DNA from: Alphaproteobacteria bacterium
GTDB taxonomy: Bacteria; Pseudomonadota; Alphaproteobacteria; GCA-2731375
Assembly (NCBI GenBank): GCA_016776605.1
Contig: JADHTB010000001.1
Location: 62,001-126,000 of the forward strand
Direction: 5' to 3'
Length of the DNA: 64,000 nucleotides
Part shown: one piece after another, positions 41,941 through 51,412 of the stretch
Layout: each line of letters starts with the position of its first letter
How positions within the stretch are numbered: position 1 is the first letter of the stretch
Notes under the pieces: generated by a model
Seen by the model: only the letters and a program-made list of their open reading frames with translations
Databases searched by the model: none
What the model was told of the DNA's origin: nothing
Translations under genes and position numbers: made by a program

Positions 41941-43395
41941 ATGACCAGCGCTGATCTCGTCATCCGCAACGGCACCGTGATCGATGGCAGCGGGGCAGCC
42001 GGATTTCAGGCGGATGTGGCGGTTTCAGGCGACCGCATCAGCGCGGTCGGCGATCTGGGCGCCATGGCCGGCGCCCGAGAGATCGATGCCCAGGGCCAGG
42101 TGGTCGCACCGGGCTTCATCGATGTGCATACCCACGACGACCGTTATCTTTTTACCCACCCGGAAATGGCGCCAAAAGCCAGCCAGGGCGTAACCTCGGT
42201 TGTGGTGGGCAATTGCGGCTTTTCCCTGGCGCCATGGAAAAATCAGGGCAAGGATCAGTTTCCCATGTCCCTGTGGCAGGATCGGGAAGATTTGATCTTC
42301 GAGAGCGCCGGCGGCTATTTGGCGCAGTTGGAACGCACCCCCCCTGCCCTGAACGCGGCCATGCTGGTGGGGCATTCCTCGCTGCGCTATGGCGCCATGG
42401 ACGATGTGCACCGCGCCGCCACGGATGGCGAAATCGCCGCCATGCAGGACAGTCTGCGCGATTGCATCGATGAAGGCGCCATTGGCATGTCATCGGGATT
42501 ATTCTATCCCCCGGCCCAGGCGGCGAAAACCGAGGAAGTGACGGCGGTGGCGGCGGTCATGGCGGCGAAGGACGGTATCTACACCGCCCATATCCGCGAC
42601 GAAGCCGATCATTTGCTGGAGGCGCTGGAAGAGGTTGCGCAAATCGGCCGCGAGGCGGGAGTGCAGGTGGTAATCTCGCATCATAAGGCCGCCGGCCTGA
42701 GCAATTTTGGCATGACGAAACAGAGCCTGCCCAGGATCGAGGAATTTCAGAAGCAACAGCGCCTGACCCTGGACGTTTACCCCTATCATGCGTCTTCCAC
42801 CATGATCCTGCCGCATCTGGTTAGCCGCTGCCGCAAGGTGTTGATTACCTGGTCAAAGCCCCGGCCCGATGTGCGCGGCCGGGATCTGGCCGAACTGGCG
42901 GTGGAGATGGGAATGACGGCGGAGGACGCGGCCAGGGCCCTCTCGCCCGGCGGGGCGATCTATTTCCAACTGGACGAGGAAGATGTGCAACGGGTGCTGT
43001 CCTACCCCGGCGCCATGATCGGTTCCGACGGCATACCCGATGACCAACATCCCCATCCGCGCCTGTGGGGGACATTTCCCAGGGTACTGGGGCATTATGC
43101 GCGGGATTTGGGGCTGATGACCCTGGAAAGCGCCGTGCACCGCATGACCGGCCTGCCGGCGGCGCAATTCGGCTTCACGGGCCGCGGCGAACTGCGCCCT
43201 GGCAACTTCGCCGATCTGGTTATTTTTAATCCCAAGACCATACTGGATAGCGCCACTTTCGAGGCGCCGACCGAACCGGCTATCGGCATCGACAGCGTTT
43301 TCGTCAACGGCCTGCCCGTATGGCGGCTGGGGAAAGCCACCGGCGAGCGCCCCGGCCGGCCCATTCGCCTTGGCGATACCAGCCGTGGCGGTTAG
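41941..43395 (+). CDS. N-acyl-D-amino-acid deacylase family amidohydrolase
   Basis: DLVIRNGTVIDGSGAAGFQADVAVSGDRISAVG, VVAPGFIDVHTHDDRYLFTHPEMAPKASQGVTSVVVGNCGFS. Confidence 0.92.
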   Translation: MTSADLVIRNGTVIDGSGAAGFQADVAVSGDRISAVGDLGAMAGAREIDAQGQVVAPGFIDVHTHDDRYLFTHPEMAPKASQGVTSVVVGNCGFSLAPWKNQGKDQFPMSLWQDREDLIFESAGGYLAQLERTPPALNAAMLVGHSSLRYGAMDDVHRAATDGEIAAMQDSLRDCIDEGAIGMSSGLFYPPAQAAKTEEVTAVAAVMAAKDGIYTAHIRDEADHLLEALEEVAQIGREAGVQVVISHHKAAGLSNFGMTKQSLPRIEEFQKQQRLTLDVYPYHASSTMILPHLVSRCRKVLITWSKPRPDVRGRDLAELAVEMGMTAEDAARALSPGGAIYFQLDEEDVQRVLSYPGAMIGSDGIPDDQHPHPRLWGTFPRVLGHYARDLGLMTLESAVHRMTGLPAAQFGFTGRGELRPGNFADLVIFNPKTILDSATFEAPTEPAIGIDSVFVNGLPVWRLGKATGERPGRPIRLGDTSRGG

Positions 43396-43446
43396 AGCGG
43401 TTGCGGGCTATTCTGTCGTCATAAATATCTTTTATAGGAGACAGCC

Positions 43447-43857
43447 ATGATTACCAAAGGCGTCAAGGAACTCTGCGCCCACGCGGAAACCATTATCGAG
43501 ACCTGGACCGTGGAACAGGCCATGGAACATTATGGCGACGACGACGTGGTCTTTGTCGATATCCGCGATATCCGCGAATTATGGCGCGAAGGAGCGATCC
43601 CCGGCGCCATGCACTCGCCACGTGGCATGTTGGAATTCTGGGTCGACCCAAACAGCCCCTATGCCAAGGAGGCTTTCCAGTCCGGCAAGCGCTTTTGCTT
43701 CTTCTGTGCCGGTGGCCTGCGCTCGGCCCTGGCTGCCCTGGCCGTGCATGATATGGGGCTGGCCCCGGTCTGCCACATGCGGGGCGGCTATGCCGCCTGG
43801 CGCGAGGCGGGGGGCGCCACGGAAGAAAAAATCCAACGGCCACCGAAACAGGCGTGA
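43447..43857 (+). CDS. Rhodanese-like domain protein
   Basis: VVFVDIRDIRELWREGAIPGAMHSPRGMLEFW, CX4R active loop CAGGLRSALAALAVHDMG. Confidence 0.9.
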   Translation: MITKGVKELCAHAETIIETWTVEQAMEHYGDDDVVFVDIRDIRELWREGAIPGAMHSPRGMLEFWVDPNSPYAKEAFQSGKRFCFFCAGGLRSALAALAVHDMGLAPVCHMRGGYAAWREAGGATEEKIQRPPKQA

Positions 43858-43861
43858 CGCC

Positions 43862-44356
43862 TTGACCGAACGCAGCCGGACCTACACCTGGGCCGATCCA
43901 AGCCAGACCGCCCAGGCGGGACGCTCGATGGCCGGCATCGATTATTTGCGCGCCATGATGGACGGCAGCCTGCCCCTGGCCGCCTTTCAAACCACCCTGG
44001 ATTATGTTCTGGTCGAGGTGACCGAAGGCCGGGTCGTGTTTGAAGGCAGGCCGGGAGAATATCTGGCCAACCCATTGGGCACGGTGCACGGCGGCTATTA
44101 TGCCGGCATGCTGGACTCCGCATTGGGCTGCGCCATCCACAGCCTGCTGCCGCTGGGCCATTCCTACACCACCCTGGAATTCAAGCTGAACATGGTCCGC
44201 GCCCTGCCCATGGACGGCAGTCCCATCCGCGCCATCGGCGAAGTCGTCCACCCCGGCCGCAAGATCGCCACCTCGGAGGCCCGTCTGGTGGATGCCAACG
44301 ACAAGCTGTACGCCCACGCCACCTGTTCCTGCCTGATATTTTCCGGCGACGGCTAA
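43862..44356 (+). CDS. PaaI-family thioesterase (hotdog fold)
   Basis: GEYLANPLGTVHGGYYAGMLDSALGCAIHSLLPLGHSYTTLEFKLNMVRAL; probable TTG start at 43862, or ATG 43928. Confidence 0.87.
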   Translation: MTERSRTYTWADPSQTAQAGRSMAGIDYLRAMMDGSLPLAAFQTTLDYVLVEVTEGRVVFEGRPGEYLANPLGTVHGGYYAGMLDSALGCAIHSLLPLGHSYTTLEFKLNMVRALPMDGSPIRAIGEVVHPGRKIATSEARLVDANDKLYAHATCSCLIFSGDG

Positions 44357-45708
44357 CCGCCGCTGTTTGATCCAGCGACGCGCAGGATAGCGGCCAAGGT
44401 TTTCGCCACGTCGGCGTCTTTCGTGGCGTGGGAGGAGAAGCTGATGCGCATGGCGGCGCGGCCGTGCCAGACAGTACCGCCGCACCAGGCGGTGCCGTCG
44501 GCCTGAACACCGGCAATGATCCGTTCGGTTACGCTGTCACCGCCGAACGAGACCATGACCTGATTTAATCTGACATCATTCAGGATCTCAAAACCGGCCG
44601 CCGCCAGACCTTCCGCTATCATGGTCGCGTGGCGGCAACAGGTTTCGATCAGTTCCGCCAGACCAACCCGGCCCAGGCTGGCCAGGGCGGCCCAGATTTC
44701 AACCGCGCGCATGCGGCGGCTGCATTCGGGCGTGTAGTCATAGGGCTCCCGTGTATCCGCATCCGGCAAATAGGCCGCGCTGATGGACATGGCCGCATGC
44801 AGGCTGCCAGGGTCGCGGACCAGGGTCACACCGCTGTCGTAAGGGACATTCAGCCATTTGTGGCCATCGACCGCCAGGGAATCCGCCAATTCATAACCTG
44901 CCGCCAGGGCCGCCCGTTCCGGCGCCGCCTTGGCCCAGATACCAAAGGCGCCATCGACATGTACCCAGGCACCGGCATCCTGGGCAGCAGGGATCAGTTC
45001 GACAGCGGGATCGAAGGCGCCGGAGTTCACATTGCCCGCCTGCAGGCACAGGATGGTCGGGCCCTTAATCAGCGGCAGGGCATCGGCCCGAATGGCACCC
45101 TGGCCGTCCACCGCCAGGCGTTGCACCCTGCCCTCTCCCAGGCCCAACATCCGCACCGCCTTCAACATGGCGGCATGGCCCTCGTCGCCAATCAGAACCG
45201 TTATCGGCGGGGCGCCGAACAGGCCATCGCGCTCCACATTCCAGCCGACTTGCGCCAGCACCGCGTGGCGGGCGGCGGCCAGGGCGGTAAAATTCGCCAT
45301 GGTGGCGCCGGTGACAAAGGCGCCGCCGGCAGCATCGGGAAAGCCGAAGATGTCCCGCAACCATTCCAGACAGTTCATTTCCAGGGCCGCGCCCAAGGGC
45401 GACGAAGTGGTGGAAAAGGCATTCTGATCCCAGGCACCGGCCAGCCAGTTGGCCGCCAGGGCCACGGGCAAACTGCCGCCCGTCACGAACCCAAAATAGC
45501 GCGGACCGGCACTGGCAATGGTCGCGGGACTGCCCAGGCGGTCCAATTTCGCCAGGATATCGTCCGCCGCTTCACCCTGCTGGGGAAACGGCGCGGCCAG
45601 TTCCGAGAGTGCCGCCAGTGCCTTTGTGCTGGGTGCTACGTCCCGGCGGTCCAGGCCGTCGAGATAGGCCAAGGCCCGCACGGCGGCATCTTGCAGAATG
45701 TCGTCCAT
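44353..45708 (-). CDS. Pyridoxal-dependent decarboxylase (aromatic-amino-acid decarboxylase-like)
   Basis: GGAFVTGATMANFTALAAARHAVL, WVHVDGAFGIWA, ADSLAVDGHKWLNVPYDSGV (PLP lysine). Confidence 0.9.
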   Translation of the reverse strand: MDDILQDAAVRALAYLDGLDRRDVAPSTKALAALSELAAPFPQQGEAADDILAKLDRLGSPATIASAGPRYFGFVTGGSLPVALAANWLAGAWDQNAFSTTSSPLGAALEMNCLEWLRDIFGFPDAAGGAFVTGATMANFTALAAARHAVLAQVGWNVERDGLFGAPPITVLIGDEGHAAMLKAVRMLGLGEGRVQRLAVDGQGAIRADALPLIKGPTILCLQAGNVNSGAFDPAVELIPAAQDAGAWVHVDGAFGIWAKAAPERAALAAGYELADSLAVDGHKWLNVPYDSGVTLVRDPGSLHAAMSISAAYLPDADTREPYDYTPECSRRMRAVEIWAALASLGRVGLAELIETCCRHATMIAEGLAAAGFEILNDVRLNQVMVSFGGDSVTERIIAGVQADGTAWCGGTVWHGRAAMRISFSSHATKDADVAKTLAAILRVAGSNSGG

Positions 45709-45895
45709 CTATTCCCCCGCAGAATTGTCGAAATATTTTGGCAGCGCCGGTTGGTATTACTATACAGCCCGCCACATCAGTGGCGGGTAAAGCGTGTTGA
45801 ATTGCAATTATAATTTGCCTTCGCGCTTCGTAATATTTAATGTTACATTCGAATCAGGCGCCGTTCAATTGGCGACGCTGGTGCGGGAGAGCGGC

Positions 45896-46252
45896 ATGGC
45901 CACCTTAGCATATGCCATCATGTGGTTCATGTTCGCGTGGCTGGCGGCGCTGGCGGCGATCGTGTTGTTGCGATTACTTGGCAACGGACGGCTCGGCGAA
46001 CTCTTGTACACGTCGAAGCCCGGCGGCGCGGCCGGCAATGACATAGACCCAGAGCGCGTGCAGTTGATCGTCGTCTCCCTCGGTGCCATCGGCTACTACT
46101 TCGTGCAAGGCATTCAGGCGGCGGCCACGGGCCCAATTTCCAGCTTGCCGGAGGCATCGGCGGCGTTGAACGCCGTGCTCGCCGGCAGCAACACCCTTTA
46201 TCTGAGCGGTAAGCTTCTGCGGCACTCCACCGCCGGAGCCACCGGGCGCTGA
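45896..46252 (+). CDS. Small membrane protein, cassette gene A
   Basis: 118 aa from ATG 45896 (GGGAG upstream); N-terminal TM, PERVQLIVVSLGAIGYYFVQGI second TM, LPEASAALNAVLAGSNTLYLSGKLL third hydrophobic segment. Confidence 0.72.
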   Translation: MATLAYAIMWFMFAWLAALAAIVLLRLLGNGRLGELLYTSKPGGAAGNDIDPERVQLIVVSLGAIGYYFVQGIQAAATGPISSLPEASAALNAVLAGSNTLYLSGKLLRHSTAGATGR

Positions 46253-46266
46253 CAGGAGAAAATATT

Positions 46267-46647
46267 ATGGATAGCTTAATCTCTCCCATCGATATCGCGA
46301 TGCTCGTAGCGCTCGTTATCTCTGTCATCATCCTCGGCTTCGCTTCCGTGATTTTGTACAAGATACTCAAGGGCGATATAAAAATGGAGGGCATCATTTC
46401 CGAGCCTGATGGGATTAAAGCCAGCCTGTCGCGCTTCCAGTACCTGATATTCACCTTCGTAATCGCCGGCTTGTATCTGGTCCTGTCATTGGAAAGCGGT
46501 ACCCTCATCGATATTCCGGAAAGCGTTCTGGTGCTTCTTGGGATCAGTGGTGGCAGTTATCTGATTTCCAAGCAGATCGGCGGCAAACCGGAGCCAAAAG
46601 GCGAACCCCCGGAAAGTACCGACAAACCCAAGAGCAAATCCAAATAG
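46267..46647 (+). CDS. Small membrane protein, cassette gene B (similar layout to gene A)
   Basis: 126 aa; SD AGGAG; TM1, LSRFQYLIFTFVIAGLYLVLSL, IPESVLVLLGISGGSYLISKQIG, charged C-terminal tail. Confidence 0.78.
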   Translation: MDSLISPIDIAMLVALVISVIILGFASVILYKILKGDIKMEGIISEPDGIKASLSRFQYLIFTFVIAGLYLVLSLESGTLIDIPESVLVLLGISGGSYLISKQIGGKPEPKGEPPESTDKPKSKSK

Positions 46648-46677
46648 GCGGCACGGCATCAATCGGGAGGCAGCCTC

Positions 46678-47631
46678 ATGGATAAGCAACGACGGATCCC
46701 AGCCCGGCGGGCAGGCTTGATCGGCCTCATTCTTGCCGGCTTCGCCACAGTGGCGTTGGTGGCGGAGGTATCGGCCGCCGCGATGTTGATGGCGGGGGCA
46801 TCGGTTGCCGTGGGAACCAACGATCCCAGCGAAAAATACTGCAAAACATTCAAAAGATACCGGCCCGTTAGCCGCGGCGATGCCGATCCTGACCAATTGA
46901 AACAGGTTTGCCGGCCGGGTTATGCCATCCTGCACAACGCCAAGACAAAAAATCCCGACTGGGTGATAGAGGTATTATTAGAAGAAGACCTGACGGGAGA
47001 GCCGGACCAAAGGGCAAAACGTAAGAATAACTTCAAGGCGGAGCCCGCGATTAAAGAAGACAAAGCGCAAAAATGGACCCGGCGCGCCGGTTTATGCCAT
47101 TACAAGTACAGCGGCTTCGCACGCGGCCACCAATCGCCCGCGGCCGACTACAAGTTCAACCAGAAACGCATGAATGACAGTTTCTATCTTTCCAATATGT
47201 CACCCCAGGTCGGTCCGGGTTTTAACAGCGGCATCTGGGCCCGCCTGGAAGAAAGGGTGCGGGACCTGGTGATTACCCGAAAGAAACTGGTGGTCTTCAC
47301 CGGGCCCATCTATGACGCTTCCGACAAGGATGACCCGGACTGGATCGCCCCCGAAAAAGCCTACATATGGGGTAATTGTCCCGTAGAGAAAAAAGCCCGC
47401 ACCGGCGTTGCCGTCCCCGATGGTTTTTACAAGATCATCTATGACCCCAGGCGCCGCCGCGTCCTGGCATTCGCCCTTCCCAACCGCCGGCTTTCCGGCC
47501 GCAAGATCGGCGAATTCCGCGCCACGGTGCGCGAGATCGAAGAACTGACCGGCATCAACTTTTTCCCCCGTTTTAAACGCCGCACCCAGAACATCCTGGA
47601 GCTAAACGAAGGCGAAATGTGGCGCTGGTGA
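46678..47631 (+). CDS. DNA/RNA non-specific endonuclease (NUC1/EndA-like) with N-terminal signal or TM anchor
   Basis: Hydrophobic N-terminus; SGFARGHQSPAADY (DRGH-type site), MNDSFYLSNMSPQVGPGFNSGIWARLEERVRDL, VFTGPIYD. Confidence 0.88.
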   Translation: MDKQRRIPARRAGLIGLILAGFATVALVAEVSAAAMLMAGASVAVGTNDPSEKYCKTFKRYRPVSRGDADPDQLKQVCRPGYAILHNAKTKNPDWVIEVLLEEDLTGEPDQRAKRKNNFKAEPAIKEDKAQKWTRRAGLCHYKYSGFARGHQSPAADYKFNQKRMNDSFYLSNMSPQVGPGFNSGIWARLEERVRDLVITRKKLVVFTGPIYDASDKDDPDWIAPEKAYIWGNCPVEKKARTGVAVPDGFYKIIYDPRRRRVLAFALPNRRLSGRKIGEFRATVREIEELTGINFFPRFKRRTQNILELNEGEMWRW

Positions 47632-47652
47632 TATCTCCGCCGATGCGTCCGT

Positions 47653-49308
47653 CTATTCCGCCGCGTCCGCCTGTAGGCCAGCCCGGCTCATGAAACCCTC
47701 GCGCAGATCCCGTTCGATATCGCCCGCGGCCCGCTCGCCCGGTTCGCCATAGCCCGCGCCGCCGCCCGTCCGCGCCACCAGGATATCGCCCTTTTGCAGG
47801 GGAAAACTGACCTTCGACGGCAGCTCGATCACCTGATCGCCGCGCAACACCTGGGTCGATGCGCAGACGCCATCGTCGCCGCCGAATAGCCCTTCGGGCG
47901 CCAGGCGAAAACGGTCTGAATAAGTCGCGAAGGTTACGTCATCCCCTAGAATATGATAGCGGCGTTGGAAGCCCAGGCCGCCGCGATGCCGGCCCGCTCC
48001 GCCCGAATCCGGCACCAGGGAGTAATCCTCCACCCGGAAATAGTCATATTCCATGTCCATGGCCTCAATAGGCACATTGGAACAGTTGGAGAGCGGGCTA
48101 TCGACGGCATCACAGCCGTCGCCGTGACTGGAGGCGCCGTAGCCGCCCCCCAAGATCTCCAGATAGATGGCGTAGCCGTCCTGCTTCAACTGGCTCAAGA
48201 CGATAATTTCCGTGGAATCGAAGCCCGCCGCGATAACCTTGTCCGGCGCCGATGGCGCCAAGGCCTTCATCACCGCATTGTAGGCCCGGTAGGCCGACAG
48301 CATGCGCGCCCGCACCGGCGCCGGCCGGCGGGGGTTCAACAGGCTGCCATAAGGCGCACGCACCTCTATGGGCCGTTTGCTGCCCTCGTTAAAGGGAATA
48401 TCGGGGCTGGTCAGCACCGATTTCACGCATGACAACCCCGCCGCCACGGTTGAGGCATAGGGGCAATTGACGTTAGATTTGACCTGATCGCAGGTGCCTT
48501 CGTAATCGACAATGACGCTGTCACCCTTAATCTCCACCCGGGCCCGCACGCGCAATGGCTGGTCCGTGATGCCGTCGTCGTCCAAAAAATCCTCACCCTC
48601 GTAGACCCCATCGGGAAATTCACGGATTGCGGCGCGCATGCGGCGTTCGGAATAATCCAGCAATTCGTTCATGGCCTCCTGCACCACGCCCTCGCCAAAT
48701 CGGGTGCACAAATCCTGCACCCGGCGGCCGCCGATGCCGTTGGCGGCGAACTGGGCATTAAAATCACCAATGGTCTGGTCCGGTACGCGAATATTGGCGC
48801 GGATCAGACGTTCCAACGGGCCGCCGTGCCAATCGTGGTTCATGTTGTATTTACTGGGGGGAAAGATGATGCCTTCCTGATGCACGTCGGAGGCGTCCGG
48901 GTTCAGCCCCGCCGCGCCGCCGCCCAGATCCAGGTGATGGGCCACGGTGGCGCCGAATCCCACCAGAATACCCTCGAAAAAAATCGGCGAGAACAAAAAG
49001 ACGTCCTGCAGATGCTGGCCGCCCTGGAAGGGGTCGTTGTTGATGTAGAAGTCACCCTCCACCAGGGTGTCGGTGGGGAATAGATCGGCACAGGGGCGAA
49101 ATGTCGCGCCAATGGGCCCCAACTGCATGGGGATCAATTCCGCCTGGGCCACCACGTTGCCATAGCGGTCCATCAGCGCGGCGGAGCAGTCATTGGCCTC
49201 CCGCACCACGGGAGAATAGGCGGAGCGGACCAGCTTGACCCCCATTTCCCGGGCCGCGGCGATCAGCCCCTGGCTGATTACGGCTTGATCAACAGCGTTC
49301 ACGGCCAT
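47653..49308 (-). CDS. Hydantoinase B/oxoprolinase family protein
   Basis: DCSAALMDRYGNVVAQAELIPMQLGPIGATF, NNDPFQGGQHLQDVFLFSPIF, GGGAGYGEPGERAAGDIERDLREGFMS. Confidence 0.93.
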   Translation of the reverse strand: MAVNAVDQAVISQGLIAAAREMGVKLVRSAYSPVVREANDCSAALMDRYGNVVAQAELIPMQLGPIGATFRPCADLFPTDTLVEGDFYINNDPFQGGQHLQDVFLFSPIFFEGILVGFGATVAHHLDLGGGAAGLNPDASDVHQEGIIFPPSKYNMNHDWHGGPLERLIRANIRVPDQTIGDFNAQFAANGIGGRRVQDLCTRFGEGVVQEAMNELLDYSERRMRAAIREFPDGVYEGEDFLDDDGITDQPLRVRARVEIKGDSVIVDYEGTCDQVKSNVNCPYASTVAAGLSCVKSVLTSPDIPFNEGSKRPIEVRAPYGSLLNPRRPAPVRARMLSAYRAYNAVMKALAPSAPDKVIAAGFDSTEIIVLSQLKQDGYAIYLEILGGGYGASSHGDGCDAVDSPLSNCSNVPIEAMDMEYDYFRVEDYSLVPDSGGAGRHRGGLGFQRRYHILGDDVTFATYSDRFRLAPEGLFGGDDGVCASTQVLRGDQVIELPSKVSFPLQKGDILVARTGGGAGYGEPGERAAGDIERDLREGFMSRAGLQADAAE

Positions 49309-49312
49309 GCTT

Positions 49313-51331
49313 CTAGTCCTTCCACTTTAACAGGATGTTGTCCTGGTCATCGACGGTGGCTGTCCAATCGTGCGGGACAAAAATTGTCGAGGTGCCATCC
49401 TCCACCAGGGCCGGGCCGGGGATACCCGCCGCCTCTGCGGCAATAGCGGCGCGGCTTAGCAACAGGCATTTGCGCCATTCCCCACGGTCGAATATCTGGC
49501 TTTCCGAACGCAGCGCCGTATCGTCCATGCCTTCGTTGAGCGCCGGCATCACCTCCGGCGGGGCCGATGCGCCCAGGCGAAAGGACACAATTTCGGCCCG
49601 GTTCAAACCGGATTCGCCAAAGGCAAAGACCCGGTTATGGGCCTCGTTGAACAAGCCCAACAGATCATCCGCGTCTAGGTTCGGCAAGGCATCGCCATCG
49701 ATATCAACTGCTATTTCAAAGGCTTGTCCAATAAACCTCATGTCCAGACTATAGCTGATCGCCAATTCACCTGGGACCCCAAGCGCCTGGAAAGAGCTGA
49801 CAGCCTGTGCCTGCAAGTCCGCGAATACCGCCCGCACCTGCTCCGCCGCGCCCGCGGCCAGCGGGATACGCCGGGTCAGGGTTTCGTATTGTTTGAAGTC
49901 CGAGGCCAGCAGGCCATAGGCCGACAGCACCCCCGCGTTCGGTGGCACCAGGATGGTGGAGATGCCCAGTTCCTCGGCCACCCGGGCCGCATGCAAGGGC
50001 CCGGCACCGCCAAAGGGTACCAGCACGTAATCGCGGGGATCCCGGCCCCGTTCGGTGGAGACAATCTGTATGGCGCCAACGATATTGGCGTCCGCCACGC
50101 GCACGGCGCTGTCCGCCGTTTCCTCAACTGACATATCAAGATTTTTTGATAACTCATTGAAAACGCTTGATGCAACAGATAAATCTACGTTCATTTTGCC
50201 GCCGAGAAAAGTCTCCGCCCGAATGGTGCCACGTACCATATGGGCATCGGTGATGGCAGGCCGCGCGCCGCCCCTGCCGTAACAGGCGGGCCCTGGATCA
50301 GCGCCGGCTGACTCTGGCCCGACGCGCAGCATACCGCCGTCATCCTGCCAGCAGATGGAACCGCCGCCCGCCCCCACGGTGACGATATCCAATACCGGGG
50401 TGCGGATAGGCAGACCGTCTACTTCCGTCTCGCCGGACAGGTTCGGTTTGCCATCAGCCACCAGACAGACATCCGTGGAGGTACCGCCCATATCCAGCGT
50501 GATGATGTCGCCATGGCCTGACAGGCCGGCCTGGCGCACCGCCCCCATGACGCCGGCCGCGGGGCCGGAGAATAACGAGGTGATGGCGTTACGCGACATT
50601 CCCGCCACGGGCAGGCGCCCGCCGTTGGACTGCATGATGGAAAAACGCCCCTTGAAACCCTGCTCTCCCAACTGGCTTTCGAAGCGGCGCAAATAGCTGT
50701 CGATCACCGGCTGAACATAGGCTGCCAAGGTAGTGGTGGAGGTGCGTTCGTATTCGCGAAATTCACGGGTGACGTCGGCGGAACAGGTCACGGTAAGGTC
50801 GGGGAATTTTTCGCTGACCAGGGCGGCCAGTTGACGTTCGTGCCTGGGCTCCGCATAGCCGTTCAACAAACAGATCGCGACGGATTTATAACGCCCGGTG
50901 CCCAAAAACGCTGCCAATTGTACCGCCGTCGCCGCCTCGTCCAGGGCCTGGACCACTTCGCCCTGGGCGCTCATACGCTCGTCGATTTCCAAGATATCCT
51001 GGCGGGCCAGCACCGGCACGGGCTTGCGATAGAACAGATCGTAAATTTGTGTGCGGCTGTGGCGCTGCAGGAACAACACATCGCGAAAGCCCCGCGTGGT
51101 CAGCAAGGCGACCGGGGCGCCCTTACGCTCCAATATGGCATTTGTGGCCACGGTGGAGCCATGCACCAGATCATCCACCGTCGCGAGGTCGATCGCGCCC
51201 GCCACCAGGGACGCCATTGCGCCCTCGTCCGGACGGGCCGGCACCGACGGCACCTTGGCCACGCGCACCCGGCCATCCTCGATCGCCACCAGATCAGTGA
51301 ATGTTCCGCCAACCTCAACACCAACGCGCAT
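49313..51331 (-). CDS. Hydantoinase A/oxoprolinase family protein
   Basis: MRVGVEVGGTFTDLVAIEDGRVRVAKVPS, DLVHGSTVATNAILERKGAPVALLTTRGFRDVL, DMGGTSTDVCLV. Confidence 0.94.
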   Translation of the reverse strand: MRVGVEVGGTFTDLVAIEDGRVRVAKVPSVPARPDEGAMASLVAGAIDLATVDDLVHGSTVATNAILERKGAPVALLTTRGFRDVLFLQRHSRTQIYDLFYRKPVPVLARQDILEIDERMSAQGEVVQALDEAATAVQLAAFLGTGRYKSVAICLLNGYAEPRHERQLAALVSEKFPDLTVTCSADVTREFREYERTSTTTLAAYVQPVIDSYLRRFESQLGEQGFKGRFSIMQSNGGRLPVAGMSRNAITSLFSGPAAGVMGAVRQAGLSGHGDIITLDMGGTSTDVCLVADGKPNLSGETEVDGLPIRTPVLDIVTVGAGGGSICWQDDGGMLRVGPESAGADPGPACYGRGGARPAITDAHMVRGTIRAETFLGGKMNVDLSVASSVFNELSKNLDMSVEETADSAVRVADANIVGAIQIVSTERGRDPRDYVLVPFGGAGPLHAARVAEELGISTILVPPNAGVLSAYGLLASDFKQYETLTRRIPLAAGAAEQVRAVFADLQAQAVSSFQALGVPGELAISYSLDMRFIGQAFEIAVDIDGDALPNLDADDLLGLFNEAHNRVFAFGESGLNRAEIVSFRLGASAPPEVMPALNEGMDDTALRSESQIFDRGEWRKCLLLSRAAIAAEAAGIPGPALVEDGTSTIFVPHDWTATVDDQDNILLKWKD

Positions 51332-51412
51332 ACAAGCCTCCCAACCGTCGAACTGCCCGCATACTATAGGGCGGTGCGCCGGTCAGGAAGGGCTAGATTT
51401 GTATCTTGGTGG

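Noticed and set aside
43532-44356. 274-aa ORF on + strand
   Set aside because: Its N-terminal half is an out-of-frame reading of the rhodanese gene; only the part from about 43862 is a real thioesterase.
44629-45813. 394-aa + strand ORF antisense to the PLP decarboxylase
   Set aside because: Shadow ORF of a well-supported gene; no recognisable domain.
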